64,000 bases of DNA from JAVJUV01 sp040220415. Lineage in GTDB: Bacteria > Pseudomonadota > Alphaproteobacteria > Rhodobacterales > Rhodobacteraceae. Below the pieces are notes generated by a model. The model worked only from the letters and a program-made list of their open reading frames with translations. It was not told the origin of the DNA and ran no database searches. Where the stretch lies: contig JAVJUV010000102.1 in NCBI GenBank assembly GCA_040220415.1, forward strand, positions 132,078-196,077, read 5' to 3'. Shown piece by piece: positions 1 to 7,998 of the stretch. The first letter of the stretch is position 1, and each line of letters starts with the position of its first letter. Made by a program: the position numbers and the translations under genes.

Positions 1-806
1 CCAAGCACGTCTCTTCGCTTGAAGCCCGGCTTGGTGCGCGTCTGCTGAACCGCACCACGCGCCGCGTATCGCCGACCGAAATAGGGTTGGCGTATTATGA
101 CCGCGCTCGCCGCGTATTGAATGACGCCGGCGAAGCGGATGCACTTGTAACCTCGATGCAGTCTGCGCCGTCGGGTCTGCTGCGGATTTCGGTTGCGACC
201 GATTTCGGCGTCAACCATCTGTCGCCCGTGCTTGGGAACTTCCTGCAGGAATTCCCGGACATCACGGTGAACATGGTTCTGAACAACCGCTATGTGGAAC
301 TGATCTCGGAAGGTTTCGACCTGGCGATCCGCATCGGCGAGTTGGAAGACTCGACGCTGCGCGCACGCAAGCTGTGCGAGACCAACAGACGGATGATCGC
401 GTCGCCCGATTACTTCCAGAAGTATGGGCGTCCGCAGAAGATCGACGATCTGAACGAGCACAAGCTGCTGCATTACTCCAACAACTCGTCGGGCAATGTA
501 TGGAAGCTGACGGCGCCTTCGGGCGAGAAGCGTCAGGTTCGCACTGCCGGATGGCTTACGGTGAATGACGGCCAGTCCCTGCTGAACGCCGCGATTGCCG
601 GTCTTGGCATCGCCTACCTGCCCTCGTTCCTTTACGCCGAGGCGATGGATCAGGGCCTGATCCAGGAGGCGATTCCCGAGCTGCCGATCGAGACACAGGG
701 CATCTTCGCGGTTTATCCGCCGGGCCGTTTCACGCAACCGAAGGTTCGCGCCTTCATCGACTTCCTTGTCCATGCCTTTGCAGAAAAGGGCCCGGACAAG
801 TGGTGA
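1..806 (+). CDS. LysR-family transcriptional regulator (5' end outside window)
   Basis: The reading frame is open from base 3 with no start codon in the window, so the N-terminal part of the winged helix-turn-helix is missing. The visible start (residues reading VSSLEARLGARLLNRTTR) is the end of the LysR recognition helix and wing. The rest matches the LysR effector-binding domain, which adopts the periplasmic-binding-protein fold. Members bind DNA as oligomers and usually act on a nearby or divergent gene in response to a small ligand. The ligand and target cannot be told from this fragment. A strong hairpin terminator follows the stop codon. Confidence 0.93.
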   Translation, partial: KHVSSLEARLGARLLNRTTRRVSPTEIGLAYYDRARRVLNDAGEADALVTSMQSAPSGLLRISVATDFGVNHLSPVLGNFLQEFPDITVNMVLNNRYVELISEGFDLAIRIGELEDSTLRARKLCETNRRMIASPDYFQKYGRPQKIDDLNEHKLLHYSNNSSGNVWKLTAPSGEKRQVRTAGWLTVNDGQSLLNAAIAGLGIAYLPSFLYAEAMDQGLIQEAIPELPIETQGIFAVYPPGRFTQPKVRAFIDFLVHAFAEKGPDKW

Positions 807-852
807 CTTTCTGTCGGTCGTTCGAGTAACTTTCCCTCGTTTTCAAGACTTC

Positions 853-877
853 AGGGCGCCTTCGGGCGCCCTTTTTT
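853..877 (+). terminator. Rho-independent terminator after the LysR gene
   Basis: Perfect 8-bp stem (AGGGCGCC / GGCGCCCT) closed by a TTCG tetraloop and followed directly by a run of T residues. It lies about 45 nt after the LysR stop codon and is oriented to end that transcript. Confidence 0.9.
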
Positions 878-975
878 CATGCGAGCCGCGTCGCGCGATC
901 TTCGTCTTGGATTGACGACATGATCGATCGAGAACCGCAAGGGGCGACCGGCGGAAGAGCGCGTCGGGAAGTCTG

Positions 976-1908
976 CTATTCCTCGAGCGACAGCAGCACC
1001 ACCTCGACGCGTCGGTTCGCGGCACGGCCCGCTTCGGTGAGATTGGACGCAACCGGGGCAAGAAAGCCCGCGCCTGACGACTGGATCTGGCCTCTGTCGG
1101 CGTTGAGTTCGCGGACAAGGAAGCTGGCGACCGACGCCGCTCGCTGCCGGGAAAGTGCCGTGTTCGCTTCAAGCGACCCGATGGAATCGGTGTGCCCTAC
1201 CAGAACGATGCGCGCAGATGGATTGGCGCCAAGCCAGTTGGTCAGAGCCTGAAGCGACGGATAGGGGCCATCGCCAAGGTCGGAAGTACCGCTGCCGAAA
1301 TCCAGACCGGTCAGGACGGCATGTCCGCTTTGCGTGAGAGATGAGATGAAATCGTCGGGATCGGGCATTTCCGGAACCGTTGTCTCGGGATCCGAAGCGG
1401 CGAGATCCGGCTCGGGCAGCGGGCCCGGTTCGGAGACGGTCGTGATGTGAACGAAACCCGCCACCTGGGAACGGGACGCAAGAACAGCGACACTGTGGGG
1501 TTGGGTGGTGGCATCGGGCGAGCGCATCAGCAGGTAGACGAAGTCACCCAGATCGACATGCATGTCGGGCTCGCCCAGGATATCGAGCTGGAAGCGGAAA
1601 TCGAAACCGCCGCAGGCCGCATCGGCGCAGCCGAAAACCTCTTCGTATCCGGCCTGCTCGAGGGTCGTTCTCAGTTCCTGGACAAGTTGAAGCGAGGTGC
1701 GGGAGGAGGAGGGAACCCGCAGCACCCGGCGCGTTATTTCGCCTTCGACAACTGCCGGGGATGCGTCGGGCGACCAGGGGGCTTCCGGCAGCCGGATGCG
1801 GCCTGCCGGGGTGGTCTCGGATCGCACCTCGCTGGCGCGCGGGATGGACAGGTCCAGCGCGGCAACAGGTGTCGCGAAGAGTAGAAAGATGAAGGCGAGC
1901 GTCTTCAT
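976..1908 (-). CDS. OmpA-family peptidoglycan-binding protein
   Basis: 310-residue exported protein. The first 17 residues (MKTLAFIFLLFATPVAA) form a clear signal peptide, which decides the start over longer upstream frames. The middle part carries a Cys pair in a GCADAACGG context and is not assigned. Residues from about 195 to 305 are an OmpA C-terminal domain with the VGHTDSIGS and NRRVEVVL landmarks, which binds peptidoglycan in the periplasm. The start codon overlaps the stop codon of the GNAT gene upstream (ATGA), so it is the last gene of a three-gene operon (cinA-like, GNAT, OmpA). The shared role of these three genes is unclear. Confidence 0.88.
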   Translation of the reverse strand: MKTLAFIFLLFATPVAALDLSIPRASEVRSETTPAGRIRLPEAPWSPDASPAVVEGEITRRVLRVPSSSRTSLQLVQELRTTLEQAGYEEVFGCADAACGGFDFRFQLDILGEPDMHVDLGDFVYLLMRSPDATTQPHSVAVLASRSQVAGFVHITTVSEPGPLPEPDLAASDPETTVPEMPDPDDFISSLTQSGHAVLTGLDFGSGTSDLGDGPYPSLQALTNWLGANPSARIVLVGHTDSIGSLEANTALSRQRAASVASFLVRELNADRGQIQSSGAGFLAPVASNLTEAGRAANRRVEVVLLSLEE

Positions 1909-2636
1909 TGCAGGTCTTCCGGGGCGCGGCGATAGTGATATCCGGCGACGCGGGCCATCGAAAGCCTGGCGTAAAGCGCATTCGCCGGAACATTTTGCCG
2001 GGTGACGATCAGGGTCAGCCATTCCGCACCGTTGGCAACCGACCAGTTGGCGGCCGCCCGCAGGATGGCCAGACCCACGCCCGCCCGGCGATGGTTCGGC
2101 GAAACCTCGAGGGCGTGAAGCATGGCGATGCCGTCGAGAATGCCGATATAGGCGACGCCGGCGGGGCTGTCGCGGTCGCGGCCCAGGATCGCGGTCTTGG
2201 GTGTCGCTGCCCTTTCCATCACGGCAATTCGCGCGGGCCCGACACCGCCCGATTGCCAGATCTCACGCTGCACCGCCAGCGGTGGCCACGAGGCCGTTGC
2301 GATGGCAGGAGCAAGAGCGCCGGCGAGGTCATGGGCGCGGGAAACGTAGATATTGACCGGGTCCGCAAGCGTGTATCCGCGTCTTTCGAGCCAGTTGTCC
2401 AGTTCAGTATCTTCCGGGCGGATCATGAAGATCGGCCGTTGTCCGAGGTCACGCATCGCGGCTTCTGCCGCTTTGATATCAGTCTCTGATACAGGGGAAA
2501 TCGCCGTTGCGGCCGAGACTCGCTGGCCGCCACCCTTGCCTTCGCGCAGCAGCCACGGTCCTGCGTTGACGAACCGCGAGGGTGGCCAGGTCGCATCCAG
2601 GACGCGGTAGAGTTGTTGTGGTTCAGGCAGCGTCAA
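1905..2636 (-). CDS. GNAT-family N-acetyltransferase
   Basis: About 243 residues. The C-terminal half has the GNAT acetyl-CoA-binding segment (ALEVSPNHRRAGVGLAILRAA, with the R/Q-x-x-G-x-G/A loop), followed by the usual N-A-x-x-L-Y motif (NVPANALYARL). The acetylated substrate is unknown. The start is likely the TTG at 2636, because its last bases overlap the TGA of the cinA-like gene as TTGA, the same coupling pattern seen at other junctions here. An in-frame ATG at 2663 is the alternative and would overlap the upstream gene by 31 nt. The stop overlaps the OmpA start. Confidence 0.85.
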   Translation of the reverse strand: MTLPEPQQLYRVLDATWPPSRFVNAGPWLLREGKGGGQRVSAATAISPVSETDIKAAEAAMRDLGQRPIFMIRPEDTELDNWLERRGYTLADPVNIYVSRAHDLAGALAPAIATASWPPLAVQREIWQSGGVGPARIAVMERAATPKTAILGRDRDSPAGVAYIGILDGIAMLHALEVSPNHRRAGVGLAILRAAANWSVANGAEWLTLIVTRQNVPANALYARLSMARVAGYHYRRAPEDLQ

Positions 2637-3364
2637 CGAACTGCTTCCGGGAAGATTTCGCATAATCTGTCGACGGCGGCGTCGACCGCCGAGGGCGGGG
2701 TCCCGCGGACGACCACGTTGGCGCCGAAATGGCCGTTCCGGTTGAACGGGTATGAGCCGAAGCTGAGATCCGGATGTTCCGAGGCCAGCAGGGCCAGCGG
2801 GCCGGCGATATCGCCTTCGCCGCGGTCGATGCGCACCGATGCCGAAGCCAGCGGCTGGCCCCCTGTCAGGGTCGGCAGAACGGATGTGACCATCGCCTGG
2901 AAAATGCCGGGAACGCCGGCCATCACGTAGACGTTTCCCAGCGCGAAGCCCGGCGCCGCCGACACCGGGTTCTCGATCAGCGTCGCGCCGTCGGGAATGC
3001 GCGCCATGCGCATCCGGGCCTCGTTGAATTCCATGCCCTGCCGGTCGTAGTGCGCTTGCAGGATCTGCCGTGCGTCTTCGCGGACGCCGATGGATGCGCC
3101 GAAAGCGGCGGCGATACAGTCGGCGGTTATGTCGTCGTGGGTCGGGCCGATGCCGCCGGAAGTGAACACGTGGTCGTATGCCGCAGACAGGGCCGTGACG
3201 GCGGCGACGATGGCGTCGCGGTCGTCCGAGACGACGCGGACCTCTTTCAGGTCGATGCCTGTTTCCGAAAGTCGCCCGGCCAGATGATGCATGTTCGCGT
3301 CGCGGGTGCGGCCCGAAAGGATCTCGTCTCCGATCACCAGCATTGCCGCCGTTGGGTTTGTCAT
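2633..3364 (-). CDS. Molybdopterin-binding protein, CinA N-domain type
   Basis: 243 residues matching the MoaB/MogA-like (MoCF-binding) domain found as the N-terminal half of CinA. GDEILSGR near residue 12 and TSGGIGPTHDD near residue 73 are the diagnostic motifs. The C-terminal NMN-deamidase domain of full-length CinA is absent, which is the common stand-alone form in alphaproteobacteria, so neither competence nor deamidase activity should be inferred. The start was chosen at MTNPTAAMLVIGDE; a longer frame would add 16 unlikely residues. It is the first gene of the minus-strand operon and diverges from sfsA by 46 nt. Confidence 0.88.
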   Translation of the reverse strand: MTNPTAAMLVIGDEILSGRTRDANMHHLAGRLSETGIDLKEVRVVSDDRDAIVAAVTALSAAYDHVFTSGGIGPTHDDITADCIAAAFGASIGVREDARQILQAHYDRQGMEFNEARMRMARIPDGATLIENPVSAAPGFALGNVYVMAGVPGIFQAMVTSVLPTLTGGQPLASASVRIDRGEGDIAGPLALLASEHPDLSFGSYPFNRNGHFGANVVVRGTPPSAVDAAVDRLCEIFPEAVR

Positions 3365-3410
3365 CGTCGCGTCCTTGTCCCCTTCGCCATTGCGGTATAG
3401 GGCGCGGGTC

Positions 3411-4118
3411 ATGCGGTTTCCAACCCCTTTGGTTCCTGCGCGGCTGATACGCCGCTACAAAAGGTTTCTTGCCGACGTTGTCCTGGAAGACAGCGGGCAG
3501 GAGGTAACCGTGCATTGCCCGAATCCCGGCGCGATGCTGGGGCTTGCCGAGCCTGGCATGCGGGTCTGGCTGGAGCCTAACGATGATCCAAAGAAGAAGC
3601 TGAAATACGGATGGCGTCTGGTGGAGCTTGCCGACGGACATCTGGCGGGGATCGACACGGCGGTGCCGAACCGCGTGGTGCGCGAGGCGCTGGAAGCCCG
3701 GCGGGTTCCGGGCCTTGACGCCTATGATAGCGTGCGGGCCGAGGTGCGGTACGGGCGCGAAAGCCGCGTGGATTTTCTGTTGAGCGGTCAGGGGATGCCC
3801 GATCTTTACGTCGAGGTGAAGAATGCCCACCTGAGACGGGTCGATGACCTGGCCGAGTTTCCCGATTGCGTGACGGCGCGGGGCGCGCGCCATCTGGACG
3901 AGTTGTCGGACATGGTGGCGGCGGGCCACAGGGCGCTGATGTTGTACCTGGTCCAGAGGACGGATTGCGCGCGCTTTGCGCTTGCCCGCGATCTGGACCC
4001 GGCCTATGGCGAGGCATTCGACAGGGCACGCCGCGCCGGAGTGGACGCCGTGTGCTTCGGGACCAGTATCTCGACCAGGGGTGTCGAGTTCGGACCGGCG
4101 TTGAAGATCGCCGACTAG
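3411..4118 (+). CDS. sfsA: SfsA-family DNA/RNA nuclease-fold protein
   Basis: 235 residues, the normal length for SfsA, with the start at MRFPTPLVPARLIRRYKRF. The family has an N-terminal OB-like part (HCPNPGAMLGL) and a C-terminal PD-(D/E)xK nuclease-like part (ESRVDFLL, DLYVEVKNAH). SfsA was named for sugar fermentation stimulation in E. coli; its true activity is not settled, and nucleic-acid binding is established only for the E. coli protein. It is followed 71 nt later by map on the same strand. Confidence 0.95.
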   Translation: MRFPTPLVPARLIRRYKRFLADVVLEDSGQEVTVHCPNPGAMLGLAEPGMRVWLEPNDDPKKKLKYGWRLVELADGHLAGIDTAVPNRVVREALEARRVPGLDAYDSVRAEVRYGRESRVDFLLSGQGMPDLYVEVKNAHLRRVDDLAEFPDCVTARGARHLDELSDMVAAGHRALMLYLVQRTDCARFALARDLDPAYGEAFDRARRAGVDAVCFGTSISTRGVEFGPALKIAD

Positions 4119-4189
4119 ATGGTTGGCGGGATATCTGGCGATTTCCGTTGGAACGGCTTATATCCCGGACTGAGAGGAAAGGACGCTTC

Positions 4190-5002
4190 GTGGACGATCG
4201 CACGAAAGGCCGCCTGACCAAGGACGGCATACGCATCTACGACCCGGCGGATTTCGCCGGAATGCACCGTGCGGGCGAGTTGGCCGCGCGCATCCTGGAC
4301 GAGATCGCGCCCATGATCGTTCCCGGCGTGTCCACGGGCGAGGTCGACGATGCCATCGAGGCCATGGTCAAGGACGCCGGCGCCACCAGCGCGACCATCG
4401 GATACAAGGGCTATCAGCACGCAAGCTGCATCAGCGTGAACCACGTGGTCTGCCACGGCATTCCGGGCGACAAACGGCTGAAGGACGGCGATATTCTGAA
4501 CGTCGACGTCACCGTGATCGTCGATGGCTGGTTCGGCGATACCAGCCGGATGTATGTGGCGGGCAAGTTGCCAAGGAAGGCCGAGCGCCTGATCCAGGTT
4601 ACCCACGATGCGCTGTTCAAGGGTATCGAGGCGGTCAAGCCGGGAAATACCTTCGGCGACATCGGTCATGCGATCCAGGCTTTCGTCGAAGCGAACCGGA
4701 TGAGCGTGGTCCGCGATTTCTGCGGGCATGGGCTGGGCCGGGTTTTTCACGCGCCGCCGAACGTCCTGCACTATGGCCGTCCGGGGACCGGCGCCGTGCT
4801 GGAGCCGGGGATGTTTTTCACCATCGAGCCGATGGTGAATCTTGGACGTCCCGAAACCAAGGTTCTTGCCGACGACTGGACCGCGGTGACGCGGGACAAG
4901 TCGCTGTCGGCACAGTTCGAGCATTCGGTCGGCGTGACCGAGGATGGGGTGGATATCTTCACCCTGTCACCGGCCGGCAGGTTCCATCCGACCTGGAGCT
5001 AG
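4190..5002 (+). CDS. map: Type I methionine aminopeptidase
   Basis: 270 residues. It removes the initiator methionine from nascent proteins after deformylation. The five metal ligands of the pita-bread fold are visible: two Asp (NVDVTVIVDGWFGDTSR), His (FCGHGLGRVFH), and two Glu (FTIEPMV and QFEHSVGV). The start is GTG at 4190, preceded by a GAGAGGAAAGG ribosome-binding site. The longer frame into sfsA has no family match. Its stop codon overlaps the stop of the convergent next gene within a CTAG. Confidence 0.96.
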   Translation: MDDRTKGRLTKDGIRIYDPADFAGMHRAGELAARILDEIAPMIVPGVSTGEVDDAIEAMVKDAGATSATIGYKGYQHASCISVNHVVCHGIPGDKRLKDGDILNVDVTVIVDGWFGDTSRMYVAGKLPRKAERLIQVTHDALFKGIEAVKPGNTFGDIGHAIQAFVEANRMSVVRDFCGHGLGRVFHAPPNVLHYGRPGTGAVLEPGMFFTIEPMVNLGRPETKVLADDWTAVTRDKSLSAQFEHSVGVTEDGVDIFTLSPAGRFHPTWS

Positions 5003-5532
5003 TTCCCGGGGCTTTGTTCGGGACAGAGCGAGAGCAGGAAGATCGACCGCCAGTCGAAGCCCGGATCTATTCCGTAGTCGGACAGATATTCTGCCTGCAG
5101 CATATAGGCTTCAAGCTCGGGCGCCCCCGTGCAGGGCCAGTCATGGTTGGCAAGCTGGACGACATGGATGAATTCGTGCAGCAGCACGGACCGGTCGTAG
5201 GGGTCGTCGGGTGACCAGGGTTCGACCAGATGGATCACCCGGCCGGCGTAGTTGTAGGCCGCATTCAGTTCTGGCTCTACCAGAAGCGTCTGGTCTTCGT
5301 AGTCGATCCAATCCCCGACCTTGCAAAAGCTGATGGCCGGGGGATCGTGGAAAAGTCCGGTGACATCGTACATCGTGTGCAGCGCGATCCACGCCACGAG
5401 ATCCTGCGTGACTTCGTGCGGAACCGTCGGCACTTCTGTTGGTTCTGGACAGACCTCGTCGGCCGCCCCCGAGGCCGCGCCTGCAAGCAAAAGCAATGCG
5501 CAGGCGATCGGGGAGCGGCTGTTGATCTTCAA
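4999..5532 (-). CDS. Exported protein with a zincin-like HExxH motif
   Basis: 177 residues with an N-terminal signal peptide (hydrophobic stretch ending near AAD at residue 25). Residues around 118-123 read LLHEFIHVVQ, a HExxH zinc-protease-like motif, followed by GAPELEAYMLQAEYL, where the second Glu could be a third ligand as in gluzincin-like proteins. Two Cys pairs may form disulfides. It resembles a small alphaproteobacterial family of unknown function (DUF6647-type, named from memory). Peptidase activity is an inference from the motif only. It is convergent with map and lies about 20 nt downstream of the hydrolase gene. Confidence 0.8.
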   Translation of the reverse strand: MKINSRSPIACALLLLAGAASGAADEVCPEPTEVPTVPHEVTQDLVAWIALHTMYDVTGLFHDPPAISFCKVGDWIDYEDQTLLVEPELNAAYNYAGRVIHLVEPWSPDDPYDRSVLLHEFIHVVQLANHDWPCTGAPELEAYMLQAEYLSDYGIDPGFDWRSIFLLSLCPEQSPGN

Positions 5533-5553
5533 GGTCCGTTTTCCTTTCCCGGC

Positions 5554-6441
5554 TCAGGTCAGATACTGGTTGAACCAGGCCACGGTCCGATCCCACGCCA
5601 GTTCTGCCGCCGCTTCGTCGTAGCGCGGCGTCGAGTCGTTGTGGAATCCGTGGTTCACGCCCGGATAGATATGCGCCTCGTAAACCTTGTTATTCGCCTG
5701 AAGCGCTCTTTCATACTCGGGCCAGCCCTCGTTGATGCGCTCGTCCAGTCCGGCATAGTGCAGAAGAAGCGGTGCCTGGATCTTCGGCACATCCTGTGTC
5801 GCGGCTTGCCGCCCGTAAAACGGAACCGAGGCGGACATCTCGGGGAAGGCCACGGCCAGCGCGTTGCAGACGCCGCCGCCATAGCAGAACCCGACCGCGC
5901 CCACCTTGCCGGTCGAATCGTCGCGGTTGAGCAGGTGTTCGAACCCGTTGAAGAAATCGTTCATCAGCTGCTCGCCGTCGACGGTGCTTTGCAAGTCGCG
6001 ACCTTCGGCGTCGTTTCCGGGATAGCCGCCGACCGACGTCAGGCCGTCCGGGGCGAGCGCCATGAATCCCGCCTTGGCCACGCGGCGCGCCACGTCCTCG
6101 ATATATGGGTTCAGACCGCGGTTCTCGTGGACAACAAGGACGGCAGGCAGTTTTTCGGGCGCGTTCGCCGGTTTCACCAGGTAGCCGCGCACATCGCCGG
6201 TGCCGCCGGGCGACGGGTAGGTGATGTATTCGGGAACGATCTCGGGGTCGTTGAAATTGACCTGCTGGGCAAGCGCATAGTTGGGGCTGAGCATCTCGAG
6301 CAGCGTCATCGCGGTCACGCCGCCGACGGCGAATTTGCCGGCGCGGTCCAGGAAATCGCGTTTCGTGATCTTGCCGTGCGCATAATAGTCATAGAGATCA
6401 AGAAGTTCCTGATCGAAGTCTTTCGCTGTCATCCGGGTCAT
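5554..6441 (-). CDS. Dienelactone hydrolase-family alpha/beta hydrolase
   Basis: 295 residues. The C-terminal 230 residues match dienelactone hydrolase: nucleophile Cys186 in GFCYGGG, Asp233, His264 in NHGFH, and Glu106 in the HENRG motif that activates the Cys in this family. The N-terminal 60 residues hold a Tat-like segment (TKRDFLDRAGKFAVGG with a hydrophobic stretch and an ALAQ cleavage-like site), as in the exported YghX-like branch, so a periplasmic location is likely. The start ATG is preceded by AGGAGG. The natural substrate is unknown. It is transcribed divergently from xdhA. Confidence 0.92.
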   Translation of the reverse strand: MTRMTAKDFDQELLDLYDYYAHGKITKRDFLDRAGKFAVGGVTAMTLLEMLSPNYALAQQVNFNDPEIVPEYITYPSPGGTGDVRGYLVKPANAPEKLPAVLVVHENRGLNPYIEDVARRVAKAGFMALAPDGLTSVGGYPGNDAEGRDLQSTVDGEQLMNDFFNGFEHLLNRDDSTGKVGAVGFCYGGGVCNALAVAFPEMSASVPFYGRQAATQDVPKIQAPLLLHYAGLDERINEGWPEYERALQANNKVYEAHIYPGVNHGFHNDSTPRYDEAAAELAWDRTVAWFNQYLT

Positions 6442-6537
6442 GAATGTGCCCTCCTGTTGTCGATGAAAACAAAGTAGCGCGATGAGGCGATTCTCAGGTC
6501 ACATTTTCGAGTGCGCCCACGGGGACTTGAAAATTCA

Positions 6538-6570
6538 TTGACATCTCGCTTTGATCTGCGCTCAGATCAA
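6538..6570 (+). promoter_or_regulatory. Putative xdh promoter with overlapping operator palindrome
   Basis: A perfect -35-like TTGACA at 6538-6543 is followed by an 8+8 inverted repeat with 4-nt spacer, TTGATCTG CGCT CAGATCAA (6551-6570), covering the spacer and -10 region. This is the position expected of a repressor site. It lies 73 nt upstream of the xdhA start and in the 201-nt region shared with the divergent hydrolase gene. No good -10 hexamer is visible. The binding protein is unknown. Confidence 0.5.
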
Positions 6571-6642
6571 GGTCGCGCGCTGTCTACGCCGCATCGACGG
6601 TGCGCCAACGGCTATTTTCTGGGTAAGGCGGCAGGACTCTTC

Positions 6643-7998
6643 ATGACAGTCAAGTTTTCTCTGAACGGGGAAACTGTGGAGGTGGACGCGCCACTTGCCA
6701 CGACGCTGCTGGACTGGCTGCGGACCGAACGCGGACTTACCGGCACCAAGGAAGGCTGTAACGAGGGCGATTGCGGCGCCTGTACGGTAATGGTGACCGA
6801 CGAAGGCGGTGCAAAAGCGCTGAACGCCTGTATCCTGCTGTTGCCGCAACTGCATGGAAAGGCCGTGCGGACCGTGGAAGGTATCTCGGGTCCGGGGGGC
6901 GAGATGCACCCCGTTCAGACGGCGATGGTCGAGAAGCATGGCAGCCAGTGCGGGTTCTGCACGCCGGGCTTCGTGGTCTCGATGGCCGTTTCCCACCTGA
7001 ACGGGCGGACGAATCACGACGATGCGCTGGCCGGCAACCTGTGCCGCTGCACGGGCTATGCGCCGATTGTGCGGGCGGCCGAGGCGGCGGCCGGGGCCCC
7101 TGTTCCGGCGTGGATGAAGGATGAAACGCCTGAAACAGAGACTGTTTCCTTTGCCCCCGAAACGACCGACGCGCTGGCCGAGTGGTACGCGGCGCATCCC
7201 GACGCCACGCTGATCGCCGGCGCGACGGACGTAGGGCTTTGGGTAACGAAGGGGCTGCGCGATCTGGGTGAGGTGGCGTTTTTGAACCGGTGCCGCGATC
7301 TTCAGGAGATCGGCGAAAGCGCGCAGACGCTGAAGATCGGCGCGGGGGTCACGATGGCCGACCTGCTGCCGGTGCTGCGAAAGCATCACCTGTCCTATGC
7401 CGAGATGGTGCGGCGTTACGGATCAGAGCAGGTGCGTCAGGCGGCGACGATCGGTGGCAACATCGCGAACGGTTCACCCATCGGGGACAACCCGCCCGTG
7501 CTGATCGCGCTTGGCGCGACGCTGCATCTGCGGAAGGGCGACGCCCGGCGCGAGATGCCGATCGAGGACTTCTTTCTGGACTACGGCAAACAGGACCGCA
7601 AACCCGGCGAGTTCGTCGAGGCGATCACCATGCCGAAATCCGCCCCGACGCTGCGGGTCTACAAGTTGTCCAAGCGGTTCGATCAGGACATCTCGGCGGT
7701 CTGCGGCGCGTTCAACGTGACGGTCGAGGATGGTGTCGTGGCGGCGGCAAGGATCGCTTTCGGCGGAATGGCGGGCATTCCGAAAAGGGCCGGGGCTGTC
7801 GAGGCGGCGCTGCGGGGCAAGCCCTGGACGGAAGAGACCGTGGGGGAGGTTTTGCCCGTGTTCAGTGACGATTTCACCCCGATGACCGACATGCGTGCCA
7901 GTGCGGAATACCGGCTGGAGACCGCCCGGAACATGTTGCTGCGCTACTGTCACGATCTGGCCGGCCGCAGTGTCAGCGTGCTGGAGGTGACGCCATGA
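6643..7998 (+). CDS. xdhA: Xanthine dehydrogenase small subunit (2Fe-2S / FAD)
   Basis: 451 residues. It carries the electron-transfer half of xanthine dehydrogenase, which oxidises hypoxanthine and xanthine to urate in the cytoplasm. The N-terminal plant-type 2Fe-2S site uses Cys39, 44, 47 and 63. The second helical 2Fe-2S domain has CGFC (103, 106) and CRC (134, 136). A FAD-binding domain follows (TLIAGATDVGLW). The length fits the two-subunit Rhodobacter-type enzyme. The start at MTVKFSLNGE is set by the family; a longer frame adds 44 residues without similarity. The stop overlaps the xdhB start (ATGA). Confidence 0.97.
   Translation: MTVKFSLNGETVEVDAPLATTLLDWLRTERGLTGTKEGCNEGDCGACTVMVTDEGGAKALNACILLLPQLHGKAVRTVEGISGPGGEMHPVQTAMVEKHGSQCGFCTPGFVVSMAVSHLNGRTNHDDALAGNLCRCTGYAPIVRAAEAAAGAPVPAWMKDETPETETVSFAPETTDALAEWYAAHPDATLIAGATDVGLWVTKGLRDLGEVAFLNRCRDLQEIGESAQTLKIGAGVTMADLLPVLRKHHLSYAEMVRRYGSEQVRQAATIGGNIANGSPIGDNPPVLIALGATLHLRKGDARREMPIEDFFLDYGKQDRKPGEFVEAITMPKSAPTLRVYKLSKRFDQDISAVCGAFNVTVEDGVVAAARIAFGGMAGIPKRAGAVEAALRGKPWTEETVGEVLPVFSDDFTPMTDMRASAEYRLETARNMLLRYCHDLAGRSVSVLEVTP

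Noticed and set aside
2664..3929. Long N-terminal extension of the GNAT gene
   Set aside because: The extension crosses the cinA-like gene in another frame and part of sfsA in antisense; it is low-complexity Arg-rich, and the family N terminus is at about 2636.
6551..6570. FNR/FnrL box (TTGAT-N4-ATCAA) in the xdh region
   Set aside because: The half-sites TTGAT and ATCAA are present but separated by 10 bases instead of 4, so it is not an FNR site; kept only as a general palindrome.
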